In this document: positions 57,483-64,000 of the stretch, one piece after another
How the letters are laid out: each line of letters begins with the position of its first letter
Numbering within the stretch: the stretch's first letter is position 1
DNA from: Pseudomonadota bacterium
GTDB lineage: Bacteria; Pseudomonadota; Alphaproteobacteria; Sphingomonadales; Sphingomonadaceae
Direction of reading: 5' to 3'
Assembly: GCA_020160755.1 (NCBI GenBank)
Contig: JAIUPN010000001.1
Span: 248,001 to 312,000 of the forward strand
Length of the DNA stretch: 64,000 bases
Translations under genes and position numbers: made by a program
The notes under the pieces: generated by a model
What the model was told of the DNA's origin: nothing
Seen by the model: the letters and a program-made list of their open reading frames with translations, nothing else
Databases searched by the model: none

Positions 57483-59144
57483 ATGGTCTCCCGCGCCGAC
57501 GTCAATCACAACTTCAGCGACGCGGAACTGGACGAGCTGCGCAGCTTCGGCACGGTCGAATCGCACAAGGCGGGCGACCTGCTGGTCGAGGAAGGCGCGA
57601 TGGCGCCCGACTGCATCGTTACCCTGTCGGGTCACACCGATATCTTCGCGTCGACCGACGAGGGGCGAAAGCGGGTCGGCTGGATGGAGCACGGCCAGTT
57701 CGCGGGCGATTTGTCGGTGCTGACCGGGCAGCGGCACCTGTCGCGCGTCGAAATGGGCGCCGACGGCGAGATTCTCCGCATTGCACACCCCGATTTCCAG
57801 CGGCTGATTGCGGGCAATTCGCATTATTCGGACATTTTTGTCCGCGTCCTGTCGGCGCGGCGCGAGTTCAGCAATCATCGCGGTTTCGCGGTGACGATCG
57901 TCATCGGCGCGGCGATGGACCGCAGCGTCTATGCGCTGCGCGACCTGTTGATGAAGCATGGCGTCGCGCATCGCTGGTTCGACCCCGCCGACGGCCCCGT
58001 CGCGGCGCACCTGATGGCCGAACGCGGATTGACCGACGACCAGCTCCCTGCCGTCATACTGGGCGCCGCCGATGTGCTGGTCCAGCCGACACCTGAACAG
58101 CTTGCGGCGGGACTCGGACTCGACCTGCTTCCCGATGGCGCGACCGCCGATGTGCTGGTGGTCGGAAGCGGCCCGGGTGGGCTGGCCGCGGCGGTCTATG
58201 CCGCGTCCGAGGGGCTGACCGTCATCGCGCTCGACTCGCTTGCGCCGGGCGGACAGGCCGGTACTTCGTCGAAGATCGAAAACTATCTCGGTTTTCCGAC
58301 CGGTATTTCGGGCAACGAGCTCGCGCGCCGCGCGACGGTGCAGGCGCAGAAATTCGGCGCGCGGCTGGTCGCGCCGGTGCGCGCCGCATCGATCGGCCGC
58401 GATGGCGATGACGCCTATTGCCTCCACCTCGCCGACGGGCGCAAGCTGCGCAGCCGCGCCGTCGTCGTCGCCAGCGGCGCACAATATCAGCGCCTGCCGA
58501 TCGACGGCATCGAAGCCTATGAAGGGCGCGGCATCTATTATGGCGCGACGCCGATGGAGGCGCAGCTATGCGGTAACGCCGAGGTCACTGTCGTCGGATC
58601 GGGCAATTCGGCGGGGCAGGGCGCGATCTATCTCGCGAGCGTCGCGAAGAAGGTCTACGTCATTTTTCGCCGGTCGAGCCTGCGCGAGACCATGTCCGAA
58701 TATCTGGTCAAACGGCTTGAGGAACATCCGAACATCGAGATCATTCCGTCGACCGACGTCGTGGGATTGCACGGGGAGGAGCGGCTGAGCGGCCTGACCT
58801 ATCGCTGCCGCGAAACCGGGGCCGAAGATCGCTGCGATTGCGGTTTCCTGTTCCTCTTTCTCGGGGCCAGCCCTAACACGGCGTGGTTGCCGAGAGAAAT
58901 GGTGTGCGACGAGCGCGGCTTTGTGAAGACCGGCGCCGATATCGCACCGCTCGAACTCGTCAAGGCGGGCTGGTCGCTCGACCGTATGCCGAGCCGGTAC
59001 GAGACGAGCTGGCCCCGGATTTACGCCATCGGAGACGTGCGCAAGGGGTCCGTCAAGCGCGTCGCCTCGTCGGTCGGCGAGGGGTCGGTGGTGGTCAGCG
59101 ACATCCATCAGGCGCTGGCGGAGATTGGTGCGGCCGAATCCTGA
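57483..59144 (+). CDS. cNMP-binding domain fused to a thioredoxin-reductase-like flavoprotein lacking the CxxC centre
   Basis: 553 residues. Residues 1-125 are a cyclic-nucleotide-binding-type domain; about 135-215 resembles a thioredoxin/glutaredoxin fold (ALRDLLMKHGVAHRWFD, then LPAVIL) without a CxxC; 222-553 is a thioredoxin-reductase-type FAD/NADPH protein: FAD motif VVGSGPGGLAAAVYAA (227-242), NADPH motif VVGSGNSAGQGAIYLA (370-385) and C-terminal YAIGDVR. The redox-active CATC of thioredoxin reductase is replaced by YYGATPMEA (352-360). It may be an NADPH-dependent reductase of another acceptor, controlled by a ligand at the N terminus. Confidence 0.9.
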   Translation: MVSRADVNHNFSDAELDELRSFGTVESHKAGDLLVEEGAMAPDCIVTLSGHTDIFASTDEGRKRVGWMEHGQFAGDLSVLTGQRHLSRVEMGADGEILRIAHPDFQRLIAGNSHYSDIFVRVLSARREFSNHRGFAVTIVIGAAMDRSVYALRDLLMKHGVAHRWFDPADGPVAAHLMAERGLTDDQLPAVILGAADVLVQPTPEQLAAGLGLDLLPDGATADVLVVGSGPGGLAAAVYAASEGLTVIALDSLAPGGQAGTSSKIENYLGFPTGISGNELARRATVQAQKFGARLVAPVRAASIGRDGDDAYCLHLADGRKLRSRAVVVASGAQYQRLPIDGIEAYEGRGIYYGATPMEAQLCGNAEVTVVGSGNSAGQGAIYLASVAKKVYVIFRRSSLRETMSEYLVKRLEEHPNIEIIPSTDVVGLHGEERLSGLTYRCRETGAEDRCDCGFLFLFLGASPNTAWLPREMVCDERGFVKTGADIAPLELVKAGWSLDRMPSRYETSWPRIYAIGDVRKGSVKRVASSVGEGSVVVSDIHQALAEIGAAES

Positions 59145-59156
59145 ACGACCGCGGGG

Positions 59157-60257
59157 TCAGGCCTTGGGCTGTTGCTGCGTCGCGCAATGGATGCCGCCGC
59201 CCGATTCCCCGATCGCATCGATTTCGATCATCTCGATCGTCCGCCCGGGATAAAGCGTTTGCAGCATTTCGCGTGCATGCCCGTCCGCAGCCTTGTCACC
59301 AAACTGCGCTGCGACGACGGCGCCGTTGCACACATAATAATTGACATAGCTGGCAACGAAATCGGGCTCGGGCGAGCGGATATCCACGGGGTCGGGCAGG
59401 CGCACGATGTCGAGCTTTCGCCCCCTTGCATCGGTCGATTTTTGCAGGATTTCCAGCGTCTCGTGTCCCGACACCGACCAGGGATCGTCAGGGTCGATTT
59501 CGTCGCCGAGCTGGATCAGCACCTTGCCGGGGCCGACGAACCGCGCCAGCGCATCGATATGATAGTCGGTGATGTCCTTGCCCGCGATGCCCGGCGCCCA
59601 GATCATCTTCTTGCCGCCGAGTGCACGCAGCAGCCTGTCTTCGATCTCGCGCCCGGTCATCCGGTTGCGATTGGGGTTTACCCAGCAGCTGGCATGGGCC
59701 AGCAGCGTTCCCGCGCCGTCATGCTCGACGCCGCCCTGCTCGCCGACAAGGCCGGTTTCGATGAGCGGCATACCGAGCCGCTCGGCGACGCGCGCCGCAA
59801 TGCGGGCATCGTTGGCGTGCGGCTGCTTGTTGCCCCAGCCGTTGAACCGGAGATGTGCAATGGCGAGCTTGCCCGCGGCATCGCGCACGAAGGTCGGGCC
59901 GGAGTCGCGGCACCACAGATCGTCGGTCGGGATGTCCCAAAGCTCGACGTCACCCGACAACAGGGCGCGTGCGCCGGCGGCCGCGTTCCCGGCGACCAGC
60001 ATCGCAACGGGCTCGTGGCGGGCGATCGTATTGGCGATCCGCGCGATGGCGCGTTGCACCCGCTTCAGCGAAGGCCGGTCGTAAATGTCGAGATTGACCG
60101 GCCACTGCATGAGCGTCCGTTCATGCGGCGCCGATTCGAGCGGCATTTCATAGTGCGTATTGGTTGTGGTCATGCTGCTACCCGCCTCGCCGCACCCCCA
60201 GAGCGAGGTCGCGATCGCCGCCCCCGTGCCGGCGGACAGGAAATGTCGACGGTTCAC
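59157..60257 (-). CDS. aguA: Agmatine deiminase (peptidylarginine-deiminase family) with a Tat-like signal
   Basis: 366 residues. The nucleophile is Cys358 in GGGIHCATQQQP; other active-site marks are PTDDLWCRDSGPTF and DYHIDALARF. It hydrolyses agmatine to N-carbamoylputrescine. The N terminus NRRHFLSAGTGAAIATSLWGC is a twin-arginine signal with a possible lipidated Cys22 (lipobox imperfect). GTG 60257 has AAGGAG 8 bases upstream, which supports this start; the internal ATG 60173 would make a cytoplasmic form with a weaker site. It is the last gene after nspC. Confidence 0.9.
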   Translation of the reverse strand: MNRRHFLSAGTGAAIATSLWGCGEAGSSMTTTNTHYEMPLESAPHERTLMQWPVNLDIYDRPSLKRVQRAIARIANTIARHEPVAMLVAGNAAAGARALLSGDVELWDIPTDDLWCRDSGPTFVRDAAGKLAIAHLRFNGWGNKQPHANDARIAARVAERLGMPLIETGLVGEQGGVEHDGAGTLLAHASCWVNPNRNRMTGREIEDRLLRALGGKKMIWAPGIAGKDITDYHIDALARFVGPGKVLIQLGDEIDPDDPWSVSGHETLEILQKSTDARGRKLDIVRLPDPVDIRSPEPDFVASYVNYYVCNGAVVAAQFGDKAADGHAREMLQTLYPGRTIEMIEIDAIGESGGGIHCATQQQPKA

Positions 60258-60297
60258 TCACCGGACTCCTTCGTCACAAGACAGGGTGGCCGGGCCG

Positions 60298-61470
60298 CTA
60301 GCCCAGCCGCGTCCTGAAATCCTCATAGCCGAATTCGCGGATCCGTGTGAGCGCGTCGGTGTCGCTGTCCCACAGCCAGATCGACGGCAGCGGCACGCCG
60401 TTGAAGGTGTTCGTCTTGACCATCGAATAATGCGCCTGATCAAGGAAGGCGAAACGCTGGCCGATGCGCGCCCCGCCGGGCAGGCGGTAATCGCCGATCA
60501 CGTCGCCCGCGAGGCACGAGGGGCCGCCGAGCCGCGTCGGCATGCCATCGCTGCCTTCGCCAAGCATCGCGGGCCGATAGGGCGCCTCGATCACGTCGGG
60601 CATGTGGCAGGTCGCCGAAATGTCGGTAATGCCGATCGGCATGCCATTGTCGAACAGGTCGAGCACCTCGCCGACAAGGATGCCGGCGTCGAGGGCGATC
60701 GCTTCGCCCGGCTCGATCATCACGTCGCAGTCGGTCGCGGCGCGCACCTGCTTCAGGAAGGCGATCAGGTCGTCGATCTGATAATCGGCGCGGGTCACAT
60801 GATGACCGCCGCCGAAATTGATCCACTTGAGCTGGTTGAAGAAGGGACGCAGCATCGGCTGCACCGCGTTCCATGTGCGCTCGAGCGGGGGAAAGTCCTG
60901 CTCGCACAGGCTGTGCATATGGACGCCGTCGACGCCCTCCATATGTTCGGGCAGCAACTGGCTGATCGGGAAACCGAGACGGCTGCACGGCGCCGCGGGG
61001 TCGTATTTTGCGACCTCGCCTTCGCTGTGCATCGGGTTGATGCGCAGGCCGATGTCGAAGCTCTCGCCCCTCGCGCGGAGTTCGTCGAGCAGCGGACGGA
61101 AGCGCGCGATCTGGCCGGGTGAATTGAAGATCAGATGATCGGAGAGTGCCACGATCTCGGGCAGGTCGGCTTCCTTGTAGCCCGCACAATAGGTCGCGAC
61201 TTCGCCGCCATATTCGCTGCGGCCCAGTTTCGCCTCATAGAGGCCTGACGCGCAGACGCCGTCGAGATATTCGGCAACGGTCGGTCCCAGCGACCACATC
61301 GAGAAAGCCTTGAGCGCCGCGAGCACACGCGCGCCCGACGCATCGCCGATATGACGCAGCACTGCGAGGTTTGCGCGTATTTTCGCCGCGTCGACGACGA
61401 AGGCGGGCGAGGGGACGCGGCTGAGGTCGAAGCGGGCAAAGGCTCCGGGGTCGCCGGCACGGGTTTCCAT
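60298..61470 (-). CDS. nspC: Carboxynorspermidine decarboxylase
   Basis: 390 residues, PLP fold III. Lys54 in LAALKAFSMWS is the Schiff-base lysine. NFGGGHHVTRADY, EPGEAIALDAG and the cysteine in PSCLAGD are family marks. With the synthase at the right edge it forms the CASDH/CASDC route that makes spermidine or norspermidine from putrescine or diaminopropane in alphaproteobacteria. The start is ATG 61470. Confidence 0.93.
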   Translation of the reverse strand: METRAGDPGAFARFDLSRVPSPAFVVDAAKIRANLAVLRHIGDASGARVLAALKAFSMWSLGPTVAEYLDGVCASGLYEAKLGRSEYGGEVATYCAGYKEADLPEIVALSDHLIFNSPGQIARFRPLLDELRARGESFDIGLRINPMHSEGEVAKYDPAAPCSRLGFPISQLLPEHMEGVDGVHMHSLCEQDFPPLERTWNAVQPMLRPFFNQLKWINFGGGHHVTRADYQIDDLIAFLKQVRAATDCDVMIEPGEAIALDAGILVGEVLDLFDNGMPIGITDISATCHMPDVIEAPYRPAMLGEGSDGMPTRLGGPSCLAGDVIGDYRLPGGARIGQRFAFLDQAHYSMVKTNTFNGVPLPSIWLWDSDTDALTRIREFGYEDFRTRLG

Positions 61471-61487
61471 GTCGCTGTAAAATCCTG

Positions 61488-61838
61488 TCAGACCGCAATC
61501 GGTCCCTTGAAGATGAAGAACGCCCCCGCCGCAATCAGACCAAAGCCGACGAGATGGTTCAGGGTCAGCTTCTCACCGAGCCAGAAGACCGCGAACCCCG
61601 CGAATATGACCAGTGTGATCACTTCCTGCAAGGTCTTGAGTTCGGCGGCGCTGTAAACACCATAGCCGATACGGTTCGCGGGGACGACGAGGCAATATTC
61701 GAAAAAGGCGATGCCCCACGCGATCAGCACCGCGAGCCAGATCGGCCGTGAGACCGCGCCGAGCTGCCCGTACCATGCGAAGGTCATGAAGATGTTCGAA
61801 ACGAACAGCAGCCCGATCGGCGCAAGCCAGGCGGTCAT
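61488..61838 (-). CDS. DUF486 (DMT-type) small membrane protein
   Basis: 116 residues with four hydrophobic segments and the features of DUF486: FMTFAWYGQLG, FFEYCLVVPANRIGYGVYSAAELKTLQE. The family is uncharacterised and resembles half of a drug/metabolite transporter. Its ATG overlaps the stop of the alpha/beta hydrolase by four bases (ATGA). Association with polyamine genes is positional only. Confidence 0.85.
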   Translation of the reverse strand: MTAWLAPIGLLFVSNIFMTFAWYGQLGAVSRPIWLAVLIAWGIAFFEYCLVVPANRIGYGVYSAAELKTLQEVITLVIFAGFAVFWLGEKLTLNHLVGFGLIAAGAFFIFKGPIAV

Positions 61839-62923
61839 TTTCCGTCCTTCGTCAGCGGCAGCACGTCCTGAAGTAGCGCGGCGAAGAAATGCCCCGGCTC
61901 CTCGACCATCGGCATATGCGCCGAATGTTCGAGCCAGACGAGCTTCTTCGAGGGCGCTTTGACCCGTGCGAACCAGTCGGCCGCGACCGGCGACGGTACG
62001 GTATAATCATGCCGCCCGAGCAGGAAGACGAGCGGCACGCCCATCTTCTTCACGGGCTTGAAGCTGACGTCGGCGAGGCGCGGCCAGAGCGTCGTCACCG
62101 AAAATTCGCTGCCCTTGCTCCACGCCTGCCGGTCGGCCTCGCTATATTCGGGCGAGAGGCGCGGGGTCTGGAAATAATATCTGAGGTCGGGCTTGTTGTA
62201 GATGAGCGAGCCATAGGGGATCGCATATTTGCGCCAGCCGTCGGCCTTGGCGATGGTAAAGTCGCCGTTCGGGTAGGGCGCGAGCCCGTCGACCGCATCG
62301 ACCGCCTCCATATTGCCTGCCGCGAGTGCCCTGGCGCGGGTCCACGCCATGCCGGCCTTTTCGCCTTCGCGAAAATCGATGCCCTGACCGACCCCGACAT
62401 AGGCATAGAGCAGGTCGGGTCGCTTGACCGCGACTGACAGGCCGACGATCGAACCCCAGCTGTGCCCCATCAGCACGACCTTGCGCTTGGCATAGCGCTT
62501 CTTGAGCAGTTCGATCAGTTCGATCGCGTCGTCGCGATACCGGTCTGGCGTCATCGTCGGGGCGAGCGTCGCGGGATCGTTCAGCGGGTAGCTACGCCCG
62601 GCGCCGCGCTGGTCATACTGGACGACGGTGAAGACATCTTCCCACGGCCGCTGGAACGCCCAGGCAAAGGGCATCTCGACCGCGCCGGGGCCGCCGTGGA
62701 CAAAGATCAGGAGCGGGTTGTCGCGGTCGGATCCACGGACGTTCACGATCTGCCGCGCGCCGCCGAGCGTGACCTCGAACGTCTCCTGCACCCCGTTCGG
62801 GGTAACGATCTTGCCGATGTCGGCGACGATCGCACGCGCGGGAGCGTAGGCGTCGTCGGTTTGGGCCACGGCGGGAGTGGCGAGAATGGCGAGCAGCGCG
62901 AACGCCGCGATACGGAACGTCAT
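61835..62923 (-). CDS. Secreted alpha/beta hydrolase (proline iminopeptidase-like)
   Basis: 362 residues with signal peptide MTFRIAAFALLAILATPAVA. Core motifs: LIFVHGGPGAVEMP (oxyanion loop), VVQYDQRGAGRSYP, nucleophile in LMGHSWGSIVGL, and a C-terminal histidine in EHSAHMPM. This matches the S33 prolyl iminopeptidase-like group, though exported members have varied substrates. I chose ATG 62923, preceded by GAAAGGG; the frame begins six codons earlier. It lies immediately beside a dispersed repeat. Confidence 0.88.
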   Translation of the reverse strand: MTFRIAAFALLAILATPAVAQTDDAYAPARAIVADIGKIVTPNGVQETFEVTLGGARQIVNVRGSDRDNPLLIFVHGGPGAVEMPFAWAFQRPWEDVFTVVQYDQRGAGRSYPLNDPATLAPTMTPDRYRDDAIELIELLKKRYAKRKVVLMGHSWGSIVGLSVAVKRPDLLYAYVGVGQGIDFREGEKAGMAWTRARALAAGNMEAVDAVDGLAPYPNGDFTIAKADGWRKYAIPYGSLIYNKPDLRYYFQTPRLSPEYSEADRQAWSKGSEFSVTTLWPRLADVSFKPVKKMGVPLVFLLGRHDYTVPSPVAADWFARVKAPSKKLVWLEHSAHMPMVEEPGHFFAALLQDVLPLTKDGK

Positions 62924-62935
62924 GAACAACCCTTT

Positions 62936-63005
62936 CGTCACCCCCGCGAAAGCGGGGACCCGGTTCTGCCGTCGCTACCGGGTTCCCGCTTTCACGGGAA
63001 TGACG
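62936..63005. repeat. Dispersed inverted repeat (28-bp arms)
   Basis: The arms 62936-62963 and 62978-63005 are complementary apart from three mismatches: CGTCACCCCCGCGAAAGCGG... against ...CCGCTTTCACGGGAATGACG, with a 14-base centre. A related partial copy is at 21323-21356. Such CCCGCGAAAGCGGG palindromes occur in many genomes as intergenic repeats. It lies between the synthase and hydrolase genes. Confidence 0.85.
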
Positions 63006-63020
63006 AAAGAGGGAATGGCC

Positions 63021-64000
63021 TCAGAAATTCAGCGGTCCGTCGAGTTCCTTCACCTGCCAGGGCAGACCATGCTTGTTCAGCATGTCCATGAAGGGATCGG
63101 GATCCATCTGTTCCATGTTGAACACGCCGTCACCGCTCCACGTGCCGGTGACCATCATCGCGGCGCCGATCATCGCAGGCACGCCGGTGGTGTAGCTGAC
63201 CGCCTGGTTGCCGGTTTCGGCGAACGCCTCCTCATGGTCGCAGATGTTGTAGAGATAGAGCGTCTTTTCCTTGCCGTCCTTGCCGAGCCCGGTCGCGATG
63301 ACGCCGATGTTGGTCTTGCCCTTGGTCGTCTCGCCGAGGCTCGACGGTTCGGGCAGCACGGCTTTCAGAAACTGCAACGGAACGATCTCGCGGCCTTCGT
63401 AGATGACCGGGTCGATCCGCGTCATGCCGACATTCTGCAGCACGGTGAGGTGGGTGATATAGGCCTCGCCGAAGGTCATCCAGAAACGGATGCGCTTGAT
63501 TTCGGGCAGGTGCGTTTTCAGGCTTTCGATTTCCTCATGATACATGAGGTACATCGTCTTTTCGCCGACGGCTTCGAAGTCGAACTTCTGCTTCACCGAC
63601 ATCGGCGGGGTTTCGACCCAGTCGCCATTTTCCCAATGACGCGCCACCGCGGTGACTTCGCGAATGTTGATCTCCGGGTTGAAGTTGGTCGCGAAATGCT
63701 GGCCATGATCGCCGCCGTTGCAGTCGAGAATGTCGAGCGTGTCGATGCGGTCGAAATGATGCTTCTTGAGCCAGGTCGTGAAGACGCTCGTCACGCCGGG
63801 ATCGAAGCCCGAGCCGAGCAGCGCCATCAGGCCGGCGTCCTTGAAGCGGTCCTGATACGCCCATTGCCAGTGATATTCGAACTTCGCCTCGTCGCGCGGT
63901 TCGTAGTTGGCGGTGTCGAGATAATGCGCGCCGGTCGACAGGCACGCCTCCATGATCGTGAGGTCCTGATAGGGCAAGGCAAGGTTGACGACATGCGTTG
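63021..64000 (-). CDS. Carboxynorspermidine synthase (saccharopine dehydrogenase-like), partial, runs off the right edge
   Basis: The visible C-terminal 326 codons read from THVVNLALPYQDLTIMEACL at the edge, a classic saccharopine-dehydrogenase-family segment, through HYLDTANYEP, LGSGFDPGVTSVF and CNGGDHGQHF to MDMLNKHGLPWQVKELDGPLNF. The frame is open to base 64000, so the start is outside; the TTG at 63977 is internal. The segment is typical of carboxy(nor)spermidine dehydrogenases, matching nspC downstream. It makes carboxynorspermidine or carboxyspermidine from aspartate semialdehyde and a diamine with NADPH. Confidence 0.93.
   Translation of the reverse strand, partial: THVVNLALPYQDLTIMEACLSTGAHYLDTANYEPRDEAKFEYHWQWAYQDRFKDAGLMALLGSGFDPGVTSVFTTWLKKHHFDRIDTLDILDCNGGDHGQHFATNFNPEINIREVTAVARHWENGDWVETPPMSVKQKFDFEAVGEKTMYLMYHEEIESLKTHLPEIKRIRFWMTFGEAYITHLTVLQNVGMTRIDPVIYEGREIVPLQFLKAVLPEPSSLGETTKGKTNIGVIATGLGKDGKEKTLYLYNICDHEEAFAETGNQAVSYTTGVPAMIGAAMMVTGTWSGDGVFNMEQMDPDPFMDMLNKHGLPWQVKELDGPLNF

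Noticed and set aside
63021..63977. Treating TTG 63977 as the true start of the synthase
   Set aside because: The codons beyond 63977 continue conserved family sequence (THVVNLA) to the window edge, so the gene is truncated by the window.
1..64000. CRISPR arrays, tRNA or rRNA genes, prophage or transposase genes
   Set aside because: I looked for repeat-spacer periodicity, tRNA and rRNA signatures and recombinase/transposase motifs and found none.

Overview
The window reads as ordinary chromosome from a GC-rich alphaproteobacterium, most likely a sphingomonad close to Sphingopyxis. This rests on protein flavour and gene order: ppiD-trpE-trpG-trpD-trpC, then moaC-moeA-lexA, comEC, gltX and gltA; an alphaproteobacterial-type SOS box (GTTC-N7-GTTC); an ODC/carboxynorspermidine polyamine route; and ETF-QO with several lipid-handling enzymes. 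Genes are tightly packed, with many ATGA or GTGA overlaps. I saw no rRNA, tRNA, CRISPR array, prophage, transposase or plasmid gene. Both edges cut a gene (trmFO on the left, a carboxynorspermidine synthase on the right).

Layout. 1-6.7 kb: trmFO, a YhhN membrane protein, a TauD-type dioxygenase, a glycine-zipper protein, a periplasmic peroxiredoxin, a DUF952 protein and gyrA. 6.9-10.5 kb: a membrane-anchored nucleotidyltransferase-like protein, then a two-gene operon of an unknown protein and a histidine-kinase-like protein without its phospho-acceptor histidine. 10.5-26 kb: gltA and gltX, divergent comEC, lexA with its SOS box, moeA-moaC, an acquired-looking catB on the opposite strand, then the minus-strand operon ppiD-trpE-hydrolase-trpGDC. 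26-36 kb: tpiA, secG, pyrG, a Crp/Fnr regulator, a structured intergenic stretch, lolCE-lolD, glutathione peroxidase and dnaE.

36-54 kb: a GFA/CENP-V protein and an acyl-CoA ligase; on the minus strand a UDG-like protein, lytic transglycosylase, moaB and a radical SAM protein with its own SOS box; then the plus-strand run ETF-QO, TPR protein, ispE, N-formylglutamate amidohydrolase, ilvD, lipoprotein, NAD(P)HX repair enzyme and rRNA methyltransferase. 52.4-64 kb: two MAPEG proteins, a CoA transferase, an MFS carrier, a type III PLP decarboxylase, a cNMP-domain/thioredoxin-reductase fusion, and a polyamine-related operon (carboxynorspermidine synthase, secreted alpha/beta hydrolase, DUF486, nspC, exported agmatine deiminase).

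Most of the window is housekeeping. The points that deserve attention are the interruptions of the conserved trp-moa-lexA block (catB; a secreted hydrolase beside a dispersed repeat), a candidate SOS-controlled radical SAM gene, enzyme-like proteins that have lost catalytic residues (histidine kinase, UDG, thioredoxin reductase), an apparently exported agmatine deiminase, and an unexplained structured intergenic region near 29.9-30.1 kb. I did not find a clearly new multi-gene system.
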